This document shows positions 1-7,633 of a stretch of 64,000 bases of DNA, piece after piece. Position 1 is the stretch's first letter. The number at the start of each line of letters is the position of its first letter. The DNA is from PALG01 sp964495885. Lineage in GTDB: Bacteria; Bacteroidota; Bacteroidia; Flavobacteriales; Flavobacteriaceae. A program made the position numbers and the translations under genes. The notes below the pieces were generated by a model. The model was given only the letters and a program-made list of their open reading frames with translations, was not told the origin of the DNA and ran no database searches. The stretch covers positions 124,001 through 188,000 of the forward strand of contig CAZBWO010000001.1 of NCBI GenBank assembly GCA_964495885.1, in the 5' to 3' direction.

Positions 1-2
1 CA

Positions 3-1247
3 CAACAAACCCCAGCCCCAGAACAAACTGAAACCATTATACTTAAAGGTGGAACAGCACACTTAGGGAACGGAAATAGTATTCCCAATAGCATTATTGT
101 ATTGGAAAATGGAAAGATTTCCTTGATAAGCGGGCCTTCCGGTCCTGAAAAAACAGGAAAGGTTATAGACGTTTCCGGAAAACATATTTATCCAGGAATC
201 ATTGCACCGGTTTCCACTTTAGGATTGGGGGAAATTGATGCGATCCGTCCAACACAGGACTATGATGAAATTGGGGATTTCATTCCGAATATTAGAAGTA
301 TCATCGCATACAATGCCGAAAGTAAAGTTGTAGAAAGTATGCGTCCAAATGGAGTCCTTGTAGCTCAAATTACTCCCCAAGGTGGAGATATTTCAGGAAC
401 ATCGTCTATTGTTCAATTGGACGCTTGGAATTGGGAGGATGCTGCTGTTAAAACAGACGATGGTATCCATCTGCATTGGCCCAGTAGTATGCGGCAAGGT
501 AGATGGTGGAGAGGTGAGGAACGTGGTTGGAAGCCAAATAATGACTATGATAAAGATATTGCCAAATTTAATAGCTACCTCAACAATGCAAAAGCCTATG
601 GAAAGGGAAATCAAACAAGCACGAATGAGGGTTTTAAAGCCATGCAAGGGCTCTTTGACGGCACCAAAAAGTGTTACCTCTACGCACAAGGAGAACGTGA
701 AATTATAGATGGAATAACCGCATTAAAAGAATTGGGTGTTCAGTCTATTGTCCTGGTTGGTGGTTACGAAGCATATAAGGTGATTCCGTTTTTGAAACAG
801 CATCAAATTCCAGTAATTGTAGATAGGGTTCATAGTACTCCTAATGCAGATGATGATGATTATGACCTTCCATATAAATTACCCAAATTATTGGTTGATG
901 GAGGTCTTTTGGTAGCGCTTAATGCACGTGGGCAAATGGAACGTATGAATACCCGAAACCTCCCTTTTTATGCAGGGCAAGTAGCGGGACAAGGACTTGA
1001 TAAAGAGGTTGCTTTGCAGTTAGTTACCAGTAATACGGCTAAAATATTGGGCATTGATGACACTTATGGGACTTTGGATATTGGAAAAAGTGCTACCCTT
1101 TTTGTTAGTGAAGGAGATGCATTGGATATGCGGGGGAATGTTATAACCCATGCTTTTATAGATGGAAGGGAAGTTTCCTTGGAAACCCATCAAACAGAGC
1201 TTTGGAAAAGATATGCTGAAAAATATGGACAAAAAACCGAAAAATAG
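3..1247 (+). CDS. amidohydrolase-family protein, C-terminal part, probably metal-free
   Basis: The reading frame is open from base 3 to the stop at 1247, so the gene is cut by the left edge. The visible 414 residues keep the overall amidohydrolase layout: an N-terminal beta strand (ILKGGTAHLGNG), a PGII turn where the barrel begins, and a C-terminal segment (NTAKILGIDDTYGTLDIGKSA) that is the usual end of the imidazolonepropionase-like fold. The His-x-His metal motif expected after PGII is replaced by APVSTLG, and the late metal Asp is replaced in NLPFYAGQVAG. From family knowledge, Bacteroidota often carry such a metal-ligand-lacking copy beside a larger intact amidohydrolase; that neighbour would lie outside this window. 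Substrate is unknown. The residues before base 102 include a PAPEQTE linker, suggesting a secreted or lipoprotein N-terminus upstream. Confidence 0.8.
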   Translation, partial: QQTPAPEQTETIILKGGTAHLGNGNSIPNSIIVLENGKISLISGPSGPEKTGKVIDVSGKHIYPGIIAPVSTLGLGEIDAIRPTQDYDEIGDFIPNIRSIIAYNAESKVVESMRPNGVLVAQITPQGGDISGTSSIVQLDAWNWEDAAVKTDDGIHLHWPSSMRQGRWWRGEERGWKPNNDYDKDIAKFNSYLNNAKAYGKGNQTSTNEGFKAMQGLFDGTKKCYLYAQGEREIIDGITALKELGVQSIVLVGGYEAYKVIPFLKQHQIPVIVDRVHSTPNADDDDYDLPYKLPKLLVDGGLLVALNARGQMERMNTRNLPFYAGQVAGQGLDKEVALQLVTSNTAKILGIDDTYGTLDIGKSATLFVSEGDALDMRGNVITHAFIDGREVSLETHQTELWKRYAEKYGQKTEK

Positions 1248-1274
1248 ATAGTCTAAAATCTTTGTACATTCTAT

Positions 1275-1307
1275 TCAAAAAACGAATCCTTATGGGTTCG
1301 TTTTTTT
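1275..1307. terminator. bidirectional intrinsic terminator between convergent genes
   Basis: Stem AAAAAACGAA(T)CC pairs with GG(G)TTCGTTTTTT across a TTAT loop, with one wobble pair. There is an A-run on the left and a T-run on the right, so it can serve both the amidohydrolase on + and the DUF779 gene on -, whose stop codon it contains. Confidence 0.75.
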
Positions 1308-1655
1308 ATTGAAGTACGCGTCTTCGGCTTCGGTCAATAATCTGGAATGAATAATAAAGCGAACGCCCAAAGGAATCTCCAACGAAAAACTGGACCCTCT
1401 TCCTTCAGTAATATCGATAGTTAGAAAAGTATGTTTCCAATATTCAAATTGGTCTTGATTCATGTAAAAATTTACTTCAGCAATGGTTCCAAGTAGAATA
1501 TCACTTTCATCGAGATACATTTCATCCTTTTCAAAAATCATAGGAGAAGAACCGTCACAGCAGCCACCACTTTGATGAAAAATTAATGGCCCATGCTTTT
1601 CCTTTAGCTGTTCAACTATCTTAGTGGCCTCTTCCGTAATTGCTAATCTTTCCAT
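1290..1655 (-). CDS. DUF779 family protein
   Basis: Small protein (121 residues from the chosen start) with the conserved HQSGGCCDGSSPM block at about residues 27-39, which is the hallmark of DUF779, and a C-terminal GSSFSLEIPLGVRFIIHSR segment. DUF779 genes are repeatedly found next to AcoD/ExaC-type aldehyde dehydrogenases, as here, but no reaction is established; the vicinal cysteines suggest metal or redox chemistry (inference). An ATG five codons upstream (1670) is also in frame, but it touches the T-tract of the terminator at 1671-1699. The start at 1655 (MERLAITEEA) matches the usual family N-terminus better. Expression from the dehydrogenase promoter would need readthrough of that hairpin. 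Confidence 0.85.
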   Translation of the reverse strand: MERLAITEEATKIVEQLKEKHGPLIFHQSGGCCDGSSPMIFEKDEMYLDESDILLGTIAEVNFYMNQDQFEYWKHTFLTIDITEGRGSSFSLEIPLGVRFIIHSRLLTEAEDAYFNKKTNP

Positions 1656-1670
1656 AAGTTCAAAATACAT

Positions 1671-1699
1671 AAAAAAAGGCTGGATTAAAACCCAGCCTT
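1671..1699 (-). terminator. intrinsic terminator after the aldehyde dehydrogenase gene
   Basis: Perfect 8-bp stem AAGGCTGG/CCAGCCTT (1676-1683 and 1692-1699) with an 8-base loop. Read on the minus strand it is followed by a run of seven T, directly abutting the first in-frame ATG of the DUF779 gene. It may attenuate rather than abolish expression of DUF779. Confidence 0.75.
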
Positions 1700-1715
1700 C
1701 AGCTTAAACTAACTA

Positions 1716-3215
1716 TTAAAAGAAACCAAGTTTATTCTTATCGTAAGAGATAAGCATGTTCTTGGTTTGTCGGTAATGATCCATCATCATCACGTGGGTT
1801 TCGCGGCCAAATCCGGATTTTTTATACCCGCCAAAAGGAGCATGCGCTGGGTAGGCATGATAGCAGTTAACCCATACGCGGCCTGCCTTAATGGCCCTTG
1901 GGATTTGATATAATTGATGTGCATCACGCGTCCACACACCGGCCCCCAATCCGTATAGAGTGTCATTGGCAATTTCAAGTGCTTCCGCTTCATCCTTGAA
2001 TTTGGTCACGCACACCACAGGACCAAAAATCTCTTCTTGGAACACCCTCATTTTATTATGTCCTTCCAAGATGGTAGGTTGAATGTAAAACCCATCAGAG
2101 AAATCACCATCCAATTTACAAGCTCCTCCACCTGTAAGTACCTTGGCTCCTTCTTCTTTTCCAATATTAATGTAGGACTGAATCTTTTCATATTGGTCAT
2201 TAGAAGCTTGGGCGCCCACCATGGTATTTACATCGTATGGGTTCCCTTGTACAATTGCATTGGTTCTGGCAATAACCCGTTCCATAAATTGATCATATAT
2301 ATCTTCCTGCACCAAAATTCTGGACGGACAGGTACACACTTCCCCTTGATTGAAGGCGAAAAGTACAGCCCCTTCCACCGCTTTGTCCAAATAGGCATCG
2401 TCATGGTCCATCACACTACTAAAGAAAATATTGGGGGACTTTCCTCCTAATTCCATGGTTACTGGGTTTAAGTTTTTAGAGGCATATTGCATAATCAGTT
2501 GTCCTGTAGTTGTTTCCCCGGTGAAAGCAACCTTATCTACCCTAGAATTGGAAGCCAAAGGTTTTCCTGCTTCTGGCCCAAAACCATGCACTACATTAAT
2601 GACGCCGGGAGGAAAAACATCGGCAATTTTTTCCATCAATAAGGTAGCTGTGGAAGGAGTTTGTTCAGCAGGTTTAAGTACCACGCAATTACCAGTTGCT
2701 AAGGCTGGAGGCAGCTTCCATGATAGCATTAAGAGAGGGAAATTCCACGGAATGATTTGACCAACCACCCCTAATGGTTCCTTAATATTCATGGAAAGGG
2801 TATTGGCATCCAATTCGGTAGCGGTTCCTTCCTCTGCACGGATACAGGCAGCAAAATAGCGCCAATGGTCTACTGCCAATGGAATATCTGCATTTAGTGT
2901 TTCCCGAATGGGTTTTCCATTGTCACATGTTTCCACAATTGCAAACTCTTCCAAGTTTTCTTCGATGATATCGGCAACTTTATTCAACAACGCCGCCCGC
3001 TCTGTTGCTGCGGTATTCCCCCAGCTGTCCTTTGCGGCATTTGCAGCGTCCAAAGCCTTCTCTATGTCTTCTTTTTGGGATCTAGGATATTTGGCGATAA
3101 GGGAATTATCAACTGGTGAACGATTGTCAAAGTACTCCCCTCCTATTGGGGCAACGAATTTTCCATTGATGAAATTTCCATACTTTTCTTTAAATGAAGG
3201 TTTTGAATAACTCAT
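1716..3215 (-). CDS. NAD(P)-dependent aldehyde dehydrogenase, AcoD/ExaC type
   Basis: Full-length ALDH-superfamily enzyme (499 residues; family norm about 500), oxidising an aldehyde, probably acetaldehyde or a similar short aldehyde, to its acid. Landmarks: cofactor region with IIPWNFP near 155 and KPAEQTP near 181, FTGETTTGQ near 231, general base in MELGGKSPNI (Glu about 255), and the nucleophile in NQGEVCTCPSR (Cys about 294), a signature of the acetaldehyde dehydrogenase II/AcoD group. The ATG at 3215 gives the normal SxxxPxFKEKYGNFINGKF start. It is divergent from an AraC-type regulator and followed by DUF779, a recurrent trio; the regulator probably controls it. Exact substrate cannot be read from sequence. 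Confidence 0.93.
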   Translation of the reverse strand: MSYSKPSFKEKYGNFINGKFVAPIGGEYFDNRSPVDNSLIAKYPRSQKEDIEKALDAANAAKDSWGNTAATERAALLNKVADIIEENLEEFAIVETCDNGKPIRETLNADIPLAVDHWRYFAACIRAEEGTATELDANTLSMNIKEPLGVVGQIIPWNFPLLMLSWKLPPALATGNCVVLKPAEQTPSTATLLMEKIADVFPPGVINVVHGFGPEAGKPLASNSRVDKVAFTGETTTGQLIMQYASKNLNPVTMELGGKSPNIFFSSVMDHDDAYLDKAVEGAVLFAFNQGEVCTCPSRILVQEDIYDQFMERVIARTNAIVQGNPYDVNTMVGAQASNDQYEKIQSYINIGKEEGAKVLTGGGACKLDGDFSDGFYIQPTILEGHNKMRVFQEEIFGPVVCVTKFKDEAEALEIANDTLYGLGAGVWTRDAHQLYQIPRAIKAGRVWVNCYHAYPAHAPFGGYKKSGFGRETHVMMMDHYRQTKNMLISYDKNKLGFF

Positions 3216-3345
3216 AAAATCTTGTTTTGAATATTACTTTTGGTCTGCAATTTTTCAACCCACCATTATTAATTTGACAAAATCAAGGGGAGTAAATTGC
3301 TTAATAATTAATTTTTATAAAGTTATTTTACGAAATCAAGAATAA

Positions 3346-3383
3346 ATTGAACAAGATTATCAATTAATTGCACAATTCTATCA
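3346..3383 (+). promoter_or_regulatory. candidate AraC-type operator: two 17-bp direct repeats, 21 bp apart
   Basis: ATTGAACAAGATTATCA (3346-3362) and ATTGCACAATTCTATCA (3367-3383) match at 13 of 17 positions and start exactly 21 bp apart, i.e. two helical turns. That is the geometry of tandem half-sites bound by AraC-family dimers. The pair lies in the divergent spacer, 40 bp before the regulator's ATG and about 130 bp before the aldehyde dehydrogenase start, so it could control both. Confidence 0.5.
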
Positions 3384-3423
3384 CGAAAGCAAAATCTCAT
3401 CTTTTTTTCGTACTATTGAATAG

Positions 3424-4350
3424 ATGAGCAGATTATTACATACCCATCAAAAGAATAGGAAACTTACCACCTTGGTAGAAAATAGGACTACCTACAGTGC
3501 AGATTATGCCGAATTGAACATCTTTGAAACCCATGAAAAGGCAGAAAAGGTTTCCCTTACGTTCGACTTCCCTGTAATAGCCAGTATGCTTACCGGAAAA
3601 AAAATCATGCACCTAGATGGAATTCCCTCCTTCGATTTTTTCCCAGGGGAGTCTGTTGTAATGCCTACAAACAAAGAAATGGTTATTGATTTCCCTTTAG
3701 CGAAAAAAGGGGATCCCACCCAATGTTTAGCATTGGGAATTGATAGTCATAAAATTAACGAAGTAGTGGACCACTTCAATGACCGGGTTGCGATTGAAAA
3801 CGAAAACAATAATTGGAAACTTAACAACAACGCATCCCATCTTATCAATAATACCGATGTAAATCAGCTAATTAACCGATTGGTGTACACTTTCACCAAT
3901 AATAATACCTCGAAAGATTTACTGTTGGATTTAATGATTCAGGAACTTATAGTGCGATTGTTACAGACCAAAGCTAAAAATCATATTCTCTCTCAGTATC
4001 AGGATGTGCTTAATGATACCAGAATTGGTACTGTCATTAAATTCATTAAGGATAATCTCACTAATAAAGACATCACAGTAGAACAGCTTGCCCAGAAAGC
4101 TTGCATGAGTACCTCACATTTCCATAAGAAATTTAAAAACACCCTTGGAATCTCCCCAATTGATTATATCAATGCCGAAAAAATAAAATTCTCCAAAAAA
4201 CTCATCAAAGAGTCCAAAGGATTCCAGATGTCTGAAATTGCGTTCAAATCTGGTTTTAATAATACCAGCTATTTTAATCGTCAGTTCAAAAAATTGGAAT
4301 TGATGACCCCTCAACAGTTTAAAAAGTCTATTGAAAAGGCTAAAAGCTGA
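3424..4350 (+). CDS. AraC-family transcriptional regulator
   Basis: 308 residues. The N-terminal part resembles the AraC_N ligand/dimerisation domain (roughly residues 20-185, with FPVIASMLTGKK and FFPGESVVMPTN). The C-terminal 100 residues are the double helix-turn-helix: first helix pair around ITVEQLAQKACMSTSHFHKKFK, second around MSEIAFKSGFNNTSYFNRQFKK, ending in the usual MTPQQFKKS. It is divergent from the aldehyde dehydrogenase gene and is the obvious candidate regulator; AraC_N-type regulators near AcoD-like dehydrogenases commonly respond to alcohol or aldehyde (inference). A tandem direct repeat in the shared spacer fits its binding mode. Confidence 0.92.
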   Translation: MSRLLHTHQKNRKLTTLVENRTTYSADYAELNIFETHEKAEKVSLTFDFPVIASMLTGKKIMHLDGIPSFDFFPGESVVMPTNKEMVIDFPLAKKGDPTQCLALGIDSHKINEVVDHFNDRVAIENENNNWKLNNNASHLINNTDVNQLINRLVYTFTNNNTSKDLLLDLMIQELIVRLLQTKAKNHILSQYQDVLNDTRIGTVIKFIKDNLTNKDITVEQLAQKACMSTSHFHKKFKNTLGISPIDYINAEKIKFSKKLIKESKGFQMSEIAFKSGFNNTSYFNRQFKKLELMTPQQFKKSIEKAKS

Positions 4351-4410
4351 AAATAGTTTTTCAACCTCGTATATATTTTGCAATTTTATGTGTTCCGTAA
4401 ACTAAAGCAT

Positions 4411-6786
4411 ATGAAATATTGCTGGATTTTTTTTTCAGTCCTTTTATTGATAGGGTGTCAACAAAAAGATACACCAATCTCCATCTCCAGCGTTTTAAAG
4501 GACGCTCCCCATATAAATGGAAAGAATTCCTACCTCAACTCCCCTATGGTTACAGCAGGTAACAGAGTTTACATGGTAGGCCACCAAAATGGTTCGTTTC
4601 CCGAGTTGGGATGGCATATTAAAGGAGAAATGGGAGGCATTTGGAACCATCCTATTAAATTAATGGATGGGTTTGACATTGAACTTTCTTCTGAAAATGA
4701 TCAATTTATACTGAACCAAGCCAACCAGTTTACCAACTTCCCATTTGCCAATAAGCATACTTTTAATTGGACCGAAAAACAATTAAAGATTGAACGTTGG
4801 CAATTTGTTCCAGATGATCAAGAAGGAATAATTATACAACTCAATATTCACAATCAAGGAGTTGCAAAATCAATATCTGTAAGCTTTACGGGGCATTCAG
4901 ACCTACGCCCAACATGGCTGGGGGAACGTACCCAAATGATAGATGGAAAAGATTTTTCAGAATGGCATACTGAAAAGAAAGCATTCATTGTAAAAGATAG
5001 CCTTAATAAATGGTATACGGTTTTTGGATCCACTAAAGAGCCTATTAATCATTTTGATAAACAAGTAGATCAACGAACGGTAAATTCCCTAGCCTATCAT
5101 TTGGAGTTGCAACCCGGCGAAAACCTTCTCACATTCGTAATTGCTGGCTCCTATACTTCTGAAGATGAAGTGTGGAATACCTATCATGATCTTCAAAGAA
5201 ACTGGCCCACTTACCTCACACAAAAAAAAGAACGCTATCAAAATTTAGCAGATCAAACCAAACTTACGACCCCAGATTCGCTTTTCAATCAAACCTTTGA
5301 ATGGCTCAAATACAATAGTGATTGGCTGGTACGCTCCGTACCTGAAATAGGTACTGGCATTGGTGCTGGAATTCCGGATTACCCTTGGTGGTTTGTAGTA
5401 GACAGCGAATATGCCCTGCAAGGCTACATGGGTATTGGGCAGTGGGATCCTGCTTTTGAAACGGTGCAACTATTGGATAGTGTTTCCAATGCGGTGAATG
5501 GCAACGGACGCATCATTCATGAAATGTCTACCAATGGGGCCGTTTTTAATTTGGGAAATATCAATGAAACCCCTCAGTTTGTATCGCTCATTTGGAAAAT
5601 GTATCAGTGGACTGGCGATAAGGAATTTTTAGAAAAATACTACCCAACCCTTACCAAAGGAATGGATTGGCTTCTCACTGAAAAAGACGAAAATGGTAAT
5701 CTCTTTCCAGACGGATTTGGAATGATGGAAATTCATGGGATGGACAGCGAAATGATAGATGTGGCTGTATACACCCAAAAAGCATTAGAGGATTTAAACA
5801 AAATACATTTTGTTTTGAAAGGTGCTAATAATGCACAGTACCTTGAAAAAGCCCATGCCCTGAAAAACAAAATCAATAGTCTTTTCTGGAATGAAGAATT
5901 TAAGAGCTATGCAGACTTCATTGGCAGTGATGAACAAGCCCTTAAGCTCATTGAGGATGCCATTGTTAGGGCAGATACCCTTCAAAAACCTTGGGCAGTT
6001 ACAGAATTAAAGCAAACCAAGGATTTTATTATAAAAAACCCATCATCGCAACCAAGACCATTCGTGCTGCATCACAATTGGGTTGTGAATACACCTATGG
6101 AAATGGGCATCGCCCCTAAGGAAAAAGCACTTAAAGCACTTACCACTACCGAAAGATTTACCAACCCCTTTGGTGTTTTTGTCACTGGGATAGATAGAGA
6201 TGATACCGCTGGAAGTGATGCAAGTTCATTTGAAGGAAGTAAAGTTTTTTCCTATACGGGTGCCGTGATGACCCTTCCCACTGGTGTGCAAGCGATTGCT
6301 GAAAACAACTATGGAAGACCCAACAATGCATTGGACTACCTACAAAGAATGACCCGCTCTTTTAGTTATGCCCTTCCAGGAAGCATGTATGAAGTATCGC
6401 CAGATTATGGTATGATGACGCAAGCATGGAACATCTATGCTTTTGCCATTCCGGTGGTGGAACAATTTTTTGGGATACAACCCAATGCCGCCGAAAAAAC
6501 CATCGTTATTCGCCCTCAAATGCCTTCAGAATGGGATAAGGCTTCCTTGGAACATGTAAAAGTGGGTGCAAATGAAATTTCTATTTTTTATGATAAAACT
6601 TCGGAAAAGCTTTCCGTGAATGTACAACAAACCCAACCCGGTTGGACGCTTAAGGTGCAACTCCCTAAAACCGAAACATCCAAACTGCCAACCACAAAAG
6701 GTACTTCCGAAGTATCCAGCAATCCAGAATATTATGAAGTTATTGTACAAAGCCCTTCCGAAGAAATTGTTCTTTCCTATGAATAA
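4411..6786 (+). CDS. lipoprotein six-hairpin glycosidase, glycogen-debranching-enzyme-like
   Basis: 791 residues from the ATG at 4411. This start is chosen over the upstream ATG at 4378 because it yields a clean lipoprotein signal (KYCWIFFSVLLLIGC, Cys at about 17). After a beta-rich N-terminal domain (about 40-280) comes an (alpha/alpha)6 barrel with blocks typical of amylo-alpha-1,6-glucosidase/trehalase-like clans: YPWWFVVDSEYAL, NGAVFNLGNINETPQF, GNLFPDGFGMMEIHG, FNTP-type HHNWVVNTPMEMG. A small C-terminal beta domain ends it. It probably cleaves an oligosaccharide at the outer membrane; the substrate is not evident. The next gene, an esterase lipoprotein, overlaps its stop by 8 bp, so the pair is cotranscribed and may act on the same glycan. 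No SusC/SusD pair is present. Confidence 0.82.
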   Translation: MKYCWIFFSVLLLIGCQQKDTPISISSVLKDAPHINGKNSYLNSPMVTAGNRVYMVGHQNGSFPELGWHIKGEMGGIWNHPIKLMDGFDIELSSENDQFILNQANQFTNFPFANKHTFNWTEKQLKIERWQFVPDDQEGIIIQLNIHNQGVAKSISVSFTGHSDLRPTWLGERTQMIDGKDFSEWHTEKKAFIVKDSLNKWYTVFGSTKEPINHFDKQVDQRTVNSLAYHLELQPGENLLTFVIAGSYTSEDEVWNTYHDLQRNWPTYLTQKKERYQNLADQTKLTTPDSLFNQTFEWLKYNSDWLVRSVPEIGTGIGAGIPDYPWWFVVDSEYALQGYMGIGQWDPAFETVQLLDSVSNAVNGNGRIIHEMSTNGAVFNLGNINETPQFVSLIWKMYQWTGDKEFLEKYYPTLTKGMDWLLTEKDENGNLFPDGFGMMEIHGMDSEMIDVAVYTQKALEDLNKIHFVLKGANNAQYLEKAHALKNKINSLFWNEEFKSYADFIGSDEQALKLIEDAIVRADTLQKPWAVTELKQTKDFIIKNPSSQPRPFVLHHNWVVNTPMEMGIAPKEKALKALTTTERFTNPFGVFVTGIDRDDTAGSDASSFEGSKVFSYTGAVMTLPTGVQAIAENNYGRPNNALDYLQRMTRSFSYALPGSMYEVSPDYGMMTQAWNIYAFAIPVVEQFFGIQPNAAEKTIVIRPQMPSEWDKASLEHVKVGANEISIFYDKTSEKLSVNVQQTQPGWTLKVQLPKTETSKLPTTKGTSEVSSNPEYYEVIVQSPSEEIVLSYE

Positions 6787-7630
6787 ATTAGGTTTTATAC
6801 TAGTGAGTATCGCGATATTAGCAACGGGTTGTAATGAACAATCTGTACCACTAAAAGGTACCGTCCAAAAAGAACAATTGTATGCAAACACATTGAAGGA
6901 TTCCGTGCGATATCAAATCTATCTTCCCAACAATTATGAAAGCAATGAAATAGTATATCCTATTCTATATTTACTGCATGGGCATGGCGGAAATGAAGAA
7001 GATTGGTTTCAAGCAGAGGAAGGCAACATGGGTGTGATTTTAGACTCTTTAATCAATCATGAGCTTATTCCGCCAGTCATTGCCGTAACCCTAAATGCGG
7101 GTAATTCTTGGTATGTAGACCGACCCAAACCCATGGAAACCTTTTATTTAGATGAATTTATTCCATTTATTGAACAAACCTATCGTGTAGATGCTTCCTT
7201 AGGCAGAATAGCGGCTGGGGATTCTGCCGGAGGCTACGGAGCGTTAAGGTTTTCACTACTGAAACCTAGTTTATTCAACAATGTCATTCTGTTAAGTCCG
7301 GCGTCCTATGAACCACTTCCGCCAGCTATTTCTTCCTCCCGAAAAATTGATGCTTTTGCCAAAGATGGAATATTTAACGACTCTATTTGGAATGCTTTTT
7401 CGTATACCCATAGATGGGAAAACTTAAAAAATGCATCCAACAAACCTACTTATTACCTTTCGGTGGGAGATGACGATGTATTTAATATTGTTCCAGTAGT
7501 GACAACGCTTCAGCAGCGTATGATTAGGGACAGCATCCCCAATGAACTTCGTATCACCAACGGAGGACACGATTGGAACTGTTGGCAACGCAATGTTTCC
7601 GAAGCGCTTACTACAATTTTTTCTGAATAG
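6779..7630 (+). CDS. lipoprotein esterase of the esterase D / enterochelin-esterase-like family
   Basis: 283 residues. Start at 6779 overlaps the glycosidase stop and gives a lipoprotein signal (LVSIAILATGC). Alpha/beta hydrolase fold: oxyanion region LYLLHGHGGNEEDW near 68, nucleophile elbow GDSAGGYGALRF near 143 (Ser in GDSAGG), acid probably in SVGDDDVF near 238, and catalytic His in NGGHDWNCW near 263. This is the putative-esterase (PF00756-type) arrangement found in feruloyl/acetyl-xylan esterases and tributyrin esterases. With the cotranscribed glycosidase it suggests removal of acyl groups from a glycan at the cell surface (inference). Confidence 0.85.
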   Translation: MNKLGFILVSIAILATGCNEQSVPLKGTVQKEQLYANTLKDSVRYQIYLPNNYESNEIVYPILYLLHGHGGNEEDWFQAEEGNMGVILDSLINHELIPPVIAVTLNAGNSWYVDRPKPMETFYLDEFIPFIEQTYRVDASLGRIAAGDSAGGYGALRFSLLKPSLFNNVILLSPASYEPLPPAISSSRKIDAFAKDGIFNDSIWNAFSYTHRWENLKNASNKPTYYLSVGDDDVFNIVPVVTTLQQRMIRDSIPNELRITNGGHDWNCWQRNVSEALTTIFSE

Positions 7631-7633
7631 CTT

